A stretch of 64,000 nt of DNA from Neoceratodus forsteri (lineage: Eukaryota > Chordata > Ceratodontiformes > Ceratodontidae), in contig CM057455.1 in NCBI GenBank assembly GCA_016271365.2, forward strand, positions 1,560,822,501 through 1,560,886,500, read 5' to 3'. The notes below the pieces were generated by a model. The model searched no databases, was not told the origin of the DNA, and saw only the letters and a list, made by a program, of their open reading frames with translations. Position 1 is the stretch's first letter, and every line of letters starts with the position of its first letter. The translations under genes and the position numbers were made by a program. Shown here piece by piece: positions 1 to 8,817 of the stretch.

Positions 1-178
1 TTAACAATATTTCAACAAAAGATACATATAGCAACAATTAAAAACAGATAAAAGTCTGTTTAAATGATTTCAAATAATACATATAATGCACCAAATGAGT
101 TATGTCCGCTAAGTGTGATTATTTTCAAAATAATCATTACTAGCATCCCACTCATGATGCCTTATATACAGTTTGCAG

Positions 179-662
179 GAATAAAGAAGAAATTACTGAC
201 AATGAGTAATAGAAAGTCAACTGAAGACCTAAGGCCATGACTTTCAAGTGTGGTTAACTGCCTATACTGGGAAGTGGGATCCACCCCTTCTGGACAAGAT
301 GACCTTGTGGTGTCAACGTGGCTGTCCGTTGCATCTCACGTTCAGGATATACACACACACACAGCAATCCATTGTACCTGTCATGCTCCCATGGTGATCT
401 TTTATTTATTTTTTTTATTTATTTAGTTGTTTAACCAGGAGTAGCACACTAAGCTGAACGCTTTTTTACAGGTGTGACCTGGGAGCACAGGGTAGTTAAG
501 TGACTTGCTCAGGGTCACACAGCATGCAAGTGGAAGCTGTGGGATTCAAACCCAGATCTGGTCTGCTGGATGTCACCAGATTTGCAGCTCAGAGCCTTAA
601 ACCACTGCGCTATACTGCCTCCCTTCACAGTCAGTCACACCAGAAGTCATGAATCAAACCTT
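179..662 (+). pseudogene. Exon 1 in window of the transposase-like gene, SINE-interrupted
   Basis: The exon follows the acceptor gtttgcag (171-178) and ends at the donor gtaaatg (663). The frame from 181 reads ATA AAG AAG AAA and later covers the motif LSSVVNCLYW and the stretch DLVVSTWLSVASHVQDIH. A TGA at 238-240 sits where the family, as I remember it, has tryptophan. An (AC)n run at about 348-362 shifts the frame, after which PLYLSCSHGDL continues in another frame. A MIR-like SINE follows (about 402-624). The exon resumes as HQKS-stop-IKP with a second TGA at 650-652. One base is left over (phase 1). Confidence 0.7.
402..624 (-). mobile_element. MIR/CORE-like tRNA-derived SINE, copy 1
   Basis: Read on the - strand, the element has a tRNA-like head with an A box (TAGCGCAGTGGTTTAAGG) and a B box (GGGTTTGAATCCC). 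A core follows with AAGTCACTTAACTACCCTGT, then a tail related to CTGTAAA...CTCCTGGTTAAACAA and an A-rich end (T-rich on +). It resembles mammalian MIR and other CORE-SINEs. It sits inside the first exon of the transposase-like gene. Extra bases near 566-585 look like a short internal insertion. Confidence 0.85.
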
Positions 663-894
663 GTAAATGTGTATTATTATTTTATTAATACTGGATTGTG
701 TGTTTATGTTGTTGTGTAAAATCTGAAGACATGAAGATTGTAACATACTCTACTACTCACATTCCTCATGTCCGAAGTTATACACCTTCCACTGACATTG
801 TGGATTATATTATGAATGTTAAACAGTGGCTGGTACCATTAGTAGAACATTTCTCATATCCATTATTAATTATTGCATTAAATTGAATGAAAAC

Positions 895-1072
895 ATATAG
901 GATACTGGACTGGCAACTATGCACAACCATTGTGTTCTTCCACATCGGAGTTTTGATTCTCTCTGACCTCGAGAGTGAAGCTCGAGAGGTCCATGGGAAT
1001 CAGAACCTGAAGGTGACAGAACACACAAGTTGTACATAAAGTTGCTCATCCTGTATTTTTTATAGTGTATAG
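895..1072. mobile_element. Palindromic MITE, family A copy 1
   Basis: The segment folds on itself: GATTCTCTCTGACCTC on the left pairs with sequence around GAGGTCCATGGGAATC on the right. The ends match two other copies at 5568-5746 and 6263-6442. Similarity to the 6263 copy continues about 60 bases beyond the hairpin (TGTGAAAT...TTTTCAGAATGAAA). Confidence 0.6.
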
Positions 1073-1438
1073 TAGTACTATGTGAAATGTGTGCATTGTG
1101 TTTTTTTTTTCCTTTTCAGAATGAAACTAACAATCCGTGATGCATGTCATCTGTGGAATGGTAGGGTAGGGTGACTGGATTTGGGGGGCGGTGTATATAG
1201 CAATGGAATGTCACTATACATACGCAGTGGGGGAGCAAGCATGCACAGCGAAGGGTGGGAGGGAAATGTAAGGAGTGGTGCCACAGTGGGGTGCTGAGCA
1301 GACCCCATGGCGTGGTGGGTGGGGTGTTGGGGACGCTGCCCCTCACATAAAACATTAAAAAACTAAGTCCCTGGAGCTGTTTTGCTATGCACTGGGGTGT
1401 CAGTGTGCCAAAATAAATTTTCGGCACTCTGACCTCAC

Positions 1439-1474
1439 GATAACGGTGATCGCCTTTAGGCTTTCACCGTTATC
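1439..1474. other. Short inverted repeat (11-bp stem)
   Basis: GATAACGGTGA at 1439-1449 is the exact reverse complement of TCACCGTTATC at 1464-1474, leaving a 14-base loop. It lies in the first intron of the relict gene. The rest of 1100-1890 shows no gene I can support. Confidence 0.5.
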
Positions 1475-1897
1475 ACATAAACACAGTACAAGGCATGAGT
1501 GTCCATTGGTCACTATAATTCCCAATGTAGGGAGGTTGAGTGAGGCACGGTGATTGACTGAACTGAGGCAGAGGCTTAAAGTACAGTAACCACACAGACA
1601 TATAGTGCAGGGTTGTCTTGATGGGTATCAGCATTGTTGTTCCCTCACAGCATGGCACACAGCACACATGAAAATTAAAAAATTGCCCACTGCGATATGG
1701 GAGGTATAAGTGCCACCAATGTCCCATGCCTATCACGCCCAGTAGCTCGTGATGAGCTGATTTCTTCATGGTGCATGGGTACCTCTTCTTCCACATAGCT
1801 GGAAAAAACAGATTTGCATAGTGTTGACTATGACAGTTTTTAGAAATGTGTTGGATCAGTTTAATTATGTACAAGTACCCCAAAATATGTATTACAG

Positions 1898-2068
1898 CAT
1901 CAAATTCTGCAGTTCTGTTGGAGGAGTTTATTTCTGGAACCAGACTATGCAATGATGTTTGTCGTTTATCAGGGGAGTATCAGACATCTGAAATTGAGGA
2001 ATTTTATAGTCTTCTGAACCAATTTGCCCCCAAATAATTGTGTTTTCATACAATGGCATGAAATGTAG
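1898..2068 (+). pseudogene. Exon 2 of the transposase-like gene
   Basis: The acceptor is attacag (1891-1897) and the donor is gtacac (2069). The leftover T of exon 1 plus CA makes Ser, and the frame reads SSNSAVLLEEFISG, then QTSEIEEFYSLLNQFAPK. A stop (TAA, 2035-2037) appears because one base is missing near 2030-2035. The next frame continues IIVFSYNGMKC, exactly where the family has its FSYxGM motif. Exon 2 ends in phase 2 (AG), which joins G of exon 3 as Arg. Confidence 0.75.
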
Positions 2069-2104
2069 GTACACATAATGTTATGTATATGACAGCGAAA
2101 ACTT

Positions 2105-2440
2105 TTTAACAATTTTAAATTATAAAATGGGTCTCGAGAACTGTACTCTATACTCCAAATGCAGTCTGACTAGATGGGTGTACAGGGGTACTATAACCTA
2201 CCATTTTTCTACTGTTAACCCCCCTTCTGATGTAGCCCTGACCTTTTCTGCTACAACCCTAGTGAACCACAATGGTTTCATCATCCTTTTATTTATTGCT
2301 TGTTCTCCTGGTGCATAGGCATGTGGACTCCAGAATAGCTTCCTTTATCCTCTCCCACATTTCCTCCACATCTGTCAACTCCTCCACCCCTTTGCTACTT
2401 CCCCCATTTTACTGAAATCTAATCTCTTAAGATCCAGCAA
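2105..2440 (-). mobile_element. CR1-type LINE relict, 3' half of a copy split by an L1
   Basis: On the - strand the sequence reads the CR1 linker between endonuclease and reverse transcriptase (LDLKRLDFSKM, then WERIKEAILEST). After an internal deletion it reads the C-terminal motif PLYTHLVRLHLEYRVQFSRP. The endonuclease half of the same copy lies at 4873-5150, beyond the L1 insertion. Confidence 0.7.
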
Positions 2441-2444
2441 TCTC
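2432..2444 (+). repeat. Left target-site duplication of the L1
   Basis: ATCCAGCAATCTC here matches ATCCAGCACTCTC at 4873-4885 in 12 of 13 bases, directly after the poly(A). Removing the L1 rejoins the antisense CR1 reading frame as RVLDLKRLDF. Confidence 0.85.
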
Positions 2445-2446
2445 TC

Positions 2447-4872
2447 TGATATTGCTTATTAACTCAGATGTTAAGATTCTTGCTAAAATTCTGGCTAATC
2501 GGTTAGTTCCAGTAATTGGAGGGATTATTGGTAAAGAACAAGTCGGCTTTATGCAAGGATGTGCCTCAGCAGATCATATGAGAAAGCTAATGTATTTAAT
2601 GGCAACTTCGAGGGATGCCAAGCTTCCTGCGGCCCTGGTATCCCTCGATGCAGAAAAAGCTTTTGACTGGGTTTCTTGGCGTTTCCTTTTTGTGACCCTC
2701 CGGCAATTTGGAGTACCTGATGGTTTTGTACATTGGGTTAAGGTGCTATACTCCTCCCTAAGGGCCAGGGTCTGGTGTAACGATTGCCTGTCTGACCCAT
2801 TTATCCTTGAGAGGGGCACTCATCAAGGATGCCCACTCTCTCCACTCCTTTTTAACTGTTATTTGGAGCCCTTGATACGTAAATTAGCATCTTCTCCTTT
2901 GTTAAAAGGTATTTCAATTCAAGGGGAGAGGTACTTGATCTCGACTTATGCTGATGATCTTCTATTACATATAGAGGACCCTGAGAATTCATTACCAGCT
3001 CTACTGGAGGAGTTAAATAAGTTCTCAGTGGTATCCTCCTATAAATTGAACCTCTCTAAAACAAAGATATTTCCGTTAAACCATCTTTGTACTAAAGACA
3101 TGTGTACTTCTATGGGACTGTCATGGGAGGCCAGGGTTCTGACATACCTGGGAATCAAAATAGCCAGGAGTATTCCTTTGATGATTAACCTTAATCTGAC
3201 CAGTCTTGTGCGTATGGTGCAGTCTGATCTGGAGAGATGGAGTGCCCTTCCACTATCGCTCTGGGGTCGGGTAAACATTCTTAAAATGAATGTTTTACCG
3301 AGACTGTTATACCCGTTGGGTATGATGAGCATTGCCTTGCCCAAGTCTTGGTTCTTACAAATACAAAAAGTGTTTAATAAATTCTTATGGAGGGGTAAGG
3401 CAGTGAGAAGGGCATATTTGAAGCTAACTGCACCAAAAATTAAGGATGGCCTTGCACTCCCTTCTCTCTTTTTATATTATGGGGCCCAACACCTAAGTAA
3501 GATAGCTCACTGGATAAAGGCGGAGGTACCCCGAGAGGAGTATTCATATGTACCAATCTGGCTTGATATTGAACAAAGACTAGCTCGAGGTGCAGCAAGC
3601 ACATTGTATGCCCTAGTATTCTCCAAACCCTCCCGTCTTCCCGGCTTGCTTAAAGCTACCCCAATAGCCTGGTCTCTGAAAGTTCTTCGACAAATGCAAT
3701 TGTATTTTTCAGAAAACTGGTACACCTCTCTGGCCCAACCACTTTTTAATAATTGGCACTGTCAGATTAGACAGGGTCCTATATTACCCTCCTTTTGTCC
3801 GCAACTCAAGCATTGTAAACTGGAGGATTTTCTCCAGGGTACAGAGTTTGTTTCTTTTCAGGTATTGCGGAGTCGCTTTCAACTAAGACCTCAGGAATTC
3901 TTTAAATATCTGCAATTTAAAGCGGCTATCCTTAACTTTAAAGGTAACCAAGAATGGACAACACAGTCAATGGATGGTCTTTTTAAGGCCCTCCAAGATG
4001 CAGAACAACCCCATGCAGTCTCTAATATTTATAAGCTTCTTCAAGGTTTAGATACATCTCTCCCTAAGGGGGTGTGTTATTATTGGGTGCAGGAGTTGTC
4101 TCTGCCTGTGGACACCGTTTATTGGGAGAAAGTATGGGGAAGGATTTATAAAAATATTAAACAGGATAAACTCCAGTTGATTCAGTTTAATATTTTACAT
4201 AATATTTATTACTCTCCAGATAAATTGTATAATATAGGTTATACTTCCTCCCCTATGTGTCCTCGAGGCTGCTCGGTCTCTGGGTTGCTGTATCATATGT
4301 TGTGGCTGTGTCCGCATATTCAGAAGTTTTGGAGAGCAGTACAGCGGGTCTTGGACCCTATTCTGGGACTGGATCCTCTTTTTACCCAGGAGTGTTGTCT
4401 GCTGGCGATTTTCCCATCTGGGACACCCCAGATACGTAAAGTGCATATAACCTTAATATCAGCAGTTGCAAAATTAGTCATGCTACAGCATTGGAAGGAT
4501 GAGTCCCTTCCTTCTGTTGTTGAATGGTACCGTGAAATGTTACTGGCAATTCAGGTAGAGAGACACATAGCAAACCTGCGGCACGGGTATCATCATTTTA
4601 AAAAGATTTGGGAGCCTCTTCTGTCCCTGTTGATGCTAGTGAAATTTTAATAATTTTTATTGATCTGGTGAAGTATGGTCATTTTCTTTGTTTTATAGTA
4701 CCAGATATACAATCCGGATCAGCTATATTTATTTGTGTATGAGTGCAGACTTGGGGTGGGGGTTGGGGGATTGTGTGGGTTTTTGTGTATTAACCTTGAT
4801 CAGTTATCTCTGTTGTGTATTCTCCGATGTTTTGTTAAAAATTCTCAATAAAGTATATTGAATTAAAAAAAA
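2447..4872 (+). mobile_element. 5'-truncated L1-clade LINE with intact ORF2 C-terminal two thirds
   Basis: The element begins inside the reverse transcriptase and keeps one uninterrupted frame to the stop at 4650. Visible motifs are INSDVKILAKILANRL, LVSLDAEKAFDWV, GTHQGCPLSPLLF and the catalytic YADD (in STYADDLLL). A C-terminal Cys/His cluster CPRGC...HMLWLCPH is also present. The endonuclease is missing. A ~220-bp 3' UTR with AATAAAG is followed by a poly(A) of about nine bases. It is flanked by a 13-bp target duplication with one mismatch (2432-2444 and 4873-4885). The intact frame and clear duplication suggest a fairly recent insertion. The family resembles the L1s of amphibians and fish more than mammalian L1, as far as I can judge without alignment. 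Confidence 0.9.
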
Positions 4873-5150
4873 ATCCAGCACTCTCAACTTAGGGCAGTGA
4901 TCCTACGCAGTGTTCCTTAGTGTAAACCAGACTGTGTTGAGGTCACTCGTACCAAGGTGTTCACCCACCGATACCTCTCCTACCCAATCCCCATTTGTCA
5001 TGACCAGATCAAGAGTAGCTCCAGCTCTGGTTGACTCACTTACCAGTTCCCTAATGATGGCCATTTGCAGGGAGTCCGATACGTCCCTGGTGTTGGCTGA
5101 TGCTACCTCCCACCACTTGTCCTGCTCCTCCTCTGAGTTCACCACAACTC
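4873..5150 (-). mobile_element. CR1-type LINE relict, endonuclease half
   Basis: The - strand reads TLDLVMTNGDWVGEV and SDLNTVWFTLRN, the end of a CR1-type apurinic endonuclease (a degenerate SDHNTVWF motif). It is contiguous with 2105-2440 once the L1 is removed. The sequence right of it (5150-5560) shows no gene. Confidence 0.75.
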
Positions 5151-5567
5151 TTGTGCATTTCCCTCCTGAACCACCCCAATTACACCCTCAGCTGTGCTGT
5201 TGAGTTACCCCCTATACCCACAAGAGTTCCTGTGCCCATTGGTTGTGTTACAGTGTCTCAAAAAGTGTTTAACAGGTTTAGTTTAAGGGATGACCGCACA
5301 GTATGTTTTCATAGTCTTAAGCTTCTACTGCAGGCCTGCCCCAGTGAACTTATTGATACATCCAGTTTGCTGTGCTCATCCTCCTTCCAGATTCTGATAG
5401 GTGATCCTCCTGTTGTTTATTTTGTCCTTTGAAGCTGAAGAAACATCTGCAGCAAACTGTGTCTGTAATTGTTTTGCCCACCACTAACCCTTAAGTACCT
5501 CCCAACCATCAGTTAACTGAAACAAAGTGCAGCGTACAAAATAGCCCTTGATGTCCTTGATGCCCAT

Positions 5568-5746
5568 ATAGTATAAAGAATATCAGATGTGCAAGTCTAT
5601 GCACAACAGTGTGTTGTGCAGCCTTGTGGATCTGATTCCCACAGACCTCTCGAGCTTTGCTATGTAGGTTACAGGGAGTCAGCATCGCTCAGTGGCACAA
5701 CACACTGGTTACGCAAACATATTTGCCCATCCACTATTCTGTATAG
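5568..5746. mobile_element. Palindromic MITE, family A copy 2
   Basis: TATAAAGAATATCAGATGTG at the left pairs imperfectly with the right end (CCCATCCACTATTCTGTATA). CAGTGTGTTGTGC on the left pairs with GCACAACACACTG on the right. The termini match those of the copy at 6263-6442. Confidence 0.6.
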
Positions 5747-5911
5747 AATGATGACATCAGATCAATTTCCTACAACTTAGAGATGATTTTAATGTAACTG
5801 GGTGGGACCATTATGTTTCATATAATGTGTAATTGAAATAGTGACATTGGTACATATGTTTGAATAACTCCACATTTTCACAGTAATTCACAAAGCTAAC
5901 TTGCATTGCAG

Positions 5912-6060
5912 GGCACTACTTGCTGTCATGCATTTTAATGAGAATTCACTAAGACAGCAGGCCATGACTAAGGATGGCATTAAGAGATATTCCCACAGTT
6001 ACCCAAAATACAAAAACGGTGGATATGTTATTCGAGGGGTCCCTTCAGCTTGCACCCATG
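5912..6060 (+). CDS. Exon 3 of the transposase-like gene (undamaged)
   Basis: The exon lies between the acceptor ttgcattgcag (to 5911) and the donor gttagtg (6061). It is open for 49 codons: ALLAVMHFNENSLRQQAMTK, then RYSHSYPKYKNGGYVIRG, then PSACTH. The HxNEN and YPKxKxGGY motifs are the most diagnostic of the family. It starts in phase 2 and ends in phase 1, fitting both neighbours. Confidence 0.8.
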
Positions 6061-6180
6061 GTTAGTGAAAGACAGTCATTCTTCTAACTGAGATATCTGT
6101 ATGTGAGTGGAATAGCTTCTGTATCACATAATTCTTAGCTTAGCATTGTTTCTGTAGCATTTTACCCTGTACACCCTTCA

Positions 6181-6184
6181 CACA

Positions 6185-6221
<37 letters not shown>
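6181..6221. repeat. (CA)n microsatellite
   Basis: A nearly pure run of about twenty CA units with one interrupting T. It lies in the intron between exons 3 and 4 of the relict gene and produces a spurious Cys-Val frame on the other strand. Confidence 0.95.
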
Positions 6222-6224
<3 letters not shown>

Positions 6225-6262
6225 AACAATAAAACTGGGTAACTTGCTTGTATGTCATGTTT

Positions 6263-6442
6263 ATATAGAGAATATCGAATGGGCAAGTATGCACAGCCAG
6301 TGTGTACTGCCACAGTGTGGTTTTGATTCCATCTGACCTCAGCAGCAAATCTGGAGAGGTCAGAGGGAATCAGAACACAGAGTAAGCAAACCACAGTGGT
6401 TCTGCTTAGTGTTGCTCACCCTGTATTTTTTACAGTGTATAG
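6263..6442. mobile_element. Palindromic MITE, family A copy 3
   Basis: The left arm includes GCCACAGTGTGG and GATTCCATCTGACCTC. The right arm includes GAGGTCAGAGGGAATC and CCACAGTGGTTC, giving a hairpin of about 85 bases per arm. The ends are TATAGAGAATATC and TTACAGTGTATAG. Confidence 0.65.
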
Positions 6443-6566
6443 CACTGTGTGAAATATGTGTTCTGTGAGTTCTTTTGCTTTCAGAATGAAAATGACTCAT
6501 GCAGTCTCCAGAGGTTCTGTAATGCTGTTGTACCACAGTAGGGTATAATCACTTTCCATTATCTTT

Positions 6567-6746
6567 TTTTTTTTCAATTGTTTAACCGGGAGAGACACAC
6601 TAATGTTTACAGGTGTGACCTGGGAGCACAGGGAAGTTAAGTGACTTGCTCAGGGTCACACAGTATGCAAGTGAGGGCTGTGGGATTCAAACCCAGGTCT
6701 CCAGATTTGCAGCTCAGAGCCTTAAACCACTGTGCTATACTGCCTC
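6567..6746 (-). mobile_element. MIR/CORE-like SINE, copy 2
   Basis: The - strand begins GAGGCAGTATAGCACAGTGG and carries the B box GGGTTTGAATCCC, the core AAGTCACTTAACTTCCCTG and a tail ending at a T-rich (+ strand) run. It is close to copies at 402-624 and 59085-59277. Confidence 0.9.
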
Positions 6747-6759
6747 AAACTTTGAACTG

Positions 6760-7330
6760 TGGCACAACAGTATTTTGAAAGGGATGGAATTCTAAACAAT
6801 TGACTTTGGAGGCCATATCTAAAGCATGATATCACGCTAATGGAAGGGTTACAGAGGAGGGCAATGAAAATTATATTTGAAATGTAGGGGAGAGAGTATG
6901 ACAGCAGGCTGGGAGACTTGAATATGTACACCATGGATGCTAGAAGGGACAGGGGAGACATTACACAGACATTTTAAGTATCTGAGAGGAATTGATAAGG
7001 ATGGGGCAGATGGGGTCTTCCCACTAAGTAGGGGGAGGGACACAAGGGAAGAATAGAGGGGGAAGATTTAGGAGGGAAAGGAGGAGACAATATTTCACTG
7101 AGAGGGTGGTGGCAAAATGGAACGCACTACCAGAGTTGGTTATATCATGTAAATCTATTGAACATCTTTAAAAGGGCATAGGTTAGTGAGCAAGGGAGAG
7201 TGAGAGTGGGGAATGTTGTGAGCAACAGTAGGATGACAAAAGGGAGAGGGGATGGGGCATCTACAAACTATGGTTGCTAGCTGCACTCTCGAGCAGATGT
7301 ATATAGGCTGGGTGGTCTGTTTCTACTGGC
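6760..7330 (+). mobile_element. CR1-type LINE, C-terminal coding end and 3' UTR
   Basis: The + strand reads a degraded CR1 C-terminus: EYDSRLGDLNMYTMDARRDR, then GDITQTF, then VVAKWNALPELV. It is followed by an untranslated tail. Several stops and frameshifts are present. It lies in the last intron of the relict gene. Confidence 0.65.
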
Positions 7331-7395
7331 ACATTAATGTGTTCATATGCATAACTAAGTTGAATGCATACTAAATAATATTTTCAATTTTACAG

Positions 7396-7565
7396 ACTAT
7401 GTTAGAGACCTGATGGCTGTATTGGAGGACATAAATGCTGTAATTTCTAATGAAGACTTGACGAGCATGGTTGAACCACCACCACCAGAATTCTTATCAT
7501 CATCCTTTGAACATCCAGATAAAGCAGTGGCAGTCAACAGCCATATGTCCCGCTTTATTAAATAG
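7396..7565 (+). CDS. Terminal exon of the transposase-like gene (undamaged)
   Basis: After the acceptor ttttacag (to 7395), the leftover G of exon 3 plus AC gives Asp. The frame runs DYVRDLMAVLEDINAVIS, then SMVEPPPPEFLSSSFEHPDK, then SHMSRFIK and TAG at 7563-7565. The family also ends with a YVxxLM segment, a proline-rich stretch and a PDK...SRF tail. A poly(A) signal AATAAA follows at 7587-7592. No stop or shift is seen in this exon. Confidence 0.8.
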
Positions 7566-7586
7566 GTGTGACAAACAATTGAACTC

Positions 7587-7592
7587 AATAAA
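7587..7592 (+). promoter_or_regulatory. Poly(A) signal AATAAA after the transposase-like gene
   Basis: The hexamer lies 22 bases after the stop codon of the terminal exon. From here to 8657 I see no gene; 7840-8060 is C/T-rich. Confidence 0.6.
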
Positions 7593-8657
7593 TTGATAAT
7601 TATCATTAGAGATGCGTTTTACCCATTACACTGTGACAGGACATTGTGAATTTTGAGTAACAGGACAAAATCCTCTGCACAAACTGAAACTGTTAAATTG
7701 TGTTGACTATACCTTTCTGCTGTTAATCGATATACCCTGTTAATCCACATTGCCCTTGAGCACTTGTCAATATTGTATTCAAAAGTGTGCCCATTCCTTC
7801 AGTACGCTAGATTCAATATGGAGTTCCCCAACACTAGCACGCATCCATCCCCCTGTCCTGTTCCACCCCTCCCCACCATTAGCTTCTTGTCCACTACTAA
7901 CGTCTGCCCTTCTATGCACCTTTACTTCGCTTTGCTTGTACCATATGAACTTACCACCCTCCACCTTGACCTGTCTTCGCCTATCCTCTTGGTCTCATGT
8001 TCTTATCAATCTTCACCTCTTTCCCATTGGCTCCTGTCACATACTAGTTATGCCCAATTGTTCTGACATATTGGCACTGCCCCTATAGGTAGAACATCTG
8101 ATTAGTACACAAATGATGTTCCTGGCACCTCCCTATAAAGAAGGAGAAGCCTGCAGCCTGTGGCCTGTGGGGTAGGGGATGGATGGTAAGAAAATACATT
8201 GGCATATTACCTGAAACAATCAGCCCCACTCCCAGAACACCATTCTATTCCCACAGCAAATGCTTGCACAACCCTTTAGAGAAACACAGTACTCAAGCAC
8301 ACAGAAAAATACTGTCAGGCGCATAAGCATCCAATGATGCTGAAACAGAAAATTACTTTGATGTTAACCACAAAACACACTGTAAGCAATATTGTTTTTA
8401 AACTGTATATATTGCAAAAAAAAATGACATCAATACAGTTACTTTCATGTAATGAAAGTATTGAATAAGAACTTTCTATGTTTAATGTTATAACAGACAC
8501 ACAAATAAAAAAAGTTAATATTACATACTGCAGTCTTAACTATGGTGTATTTCAATAACACATTTAAGTAATAAAATGTTACATATACACAGTCAACCAA
8601 AGGGACATTGAATTTTCATTGTAATGCTTAGGCAAAGATTCAGATTTGGAGCATGTT

Positions 8658-8817
8658 TTACTGCAATTCGGGATACTGGAAACCACAGTACTCAGGAGAT
8701 AGGAATGTTGCATGTATTTGGTTTACAGCACAGGATGGGATCGGCACACGAACATGTCTTCCCAGGAAACCCCAGCACCAATGCACAATCTGACGATAAG
8801 CTGTATATCTATAGCAT
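8658..8817 (-). CDS. Exon 3 of the P2X7-domain-like gene
   Basis: The acceptor is TTTTACATTTCAG (to 8818). GA from exon 2 plus A gives Glu, then CYRYTAYRQIVHWCWGFLG, SCAVNQIHATF and SPEYCGFQYPELQ end at TAA 8660-8658. The YRQ...WCWG...PSCAV pattern is the most recognisable part of the domain. No AATAAA was found just downstream on this strand. Confidence 0.85.

Larger units (their letters stand above)
179..7565 (+). pseudogene. Relict four-exon transposase-like gene (uncharacterised multicopy family), C-terminal part
   Basis: Four exons (179-662, 1898-2068, 5912-6060, 7396-7565) join in compatible phases. Together they read a protein segment with motifs QTS-x2-E-x-FYSLL-x2-FAPK, FSYNGMKCR, HFNEN, YPKYKNGGY, DYVRDLM and FEHPDK...SRF, ending at a TAG. 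From memory these match the C-terminal region of large multicopy 'uncharacterized' proteins of fish, amphibians and invertebrates that behave like transposon genes; I know no established function or family name. The copy is broken by TGA codons at 238-240 and 650-652, a frameshift in a CA run near 350-365, a one-base deletion near 2030-2035 and a SINE inside the first exon. Earlier exons should lie left of the window. A host gene rather than a transposon gene cannot be excluded. Identity to the family is fairly sure; function is not. Confidence 0.75.

Noticed and set aside
698..886. A 62-residue open frame between exons 1 and 2 of the relict gene
   Set aside because: It lies in an intron, matches nothing I know and has no splice sites fitting the neighbouring phases.
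1473..1952. A 159-residue open frame on the - strand
   Set aside because: It overlaps exon 2 of the + strand gene, whose phases and motifs are convincing; composition looks random.
6140..6394. Frame with a Cys-Val repeat
   Set aside because: It is the translation of a (CA)n microsatellite.
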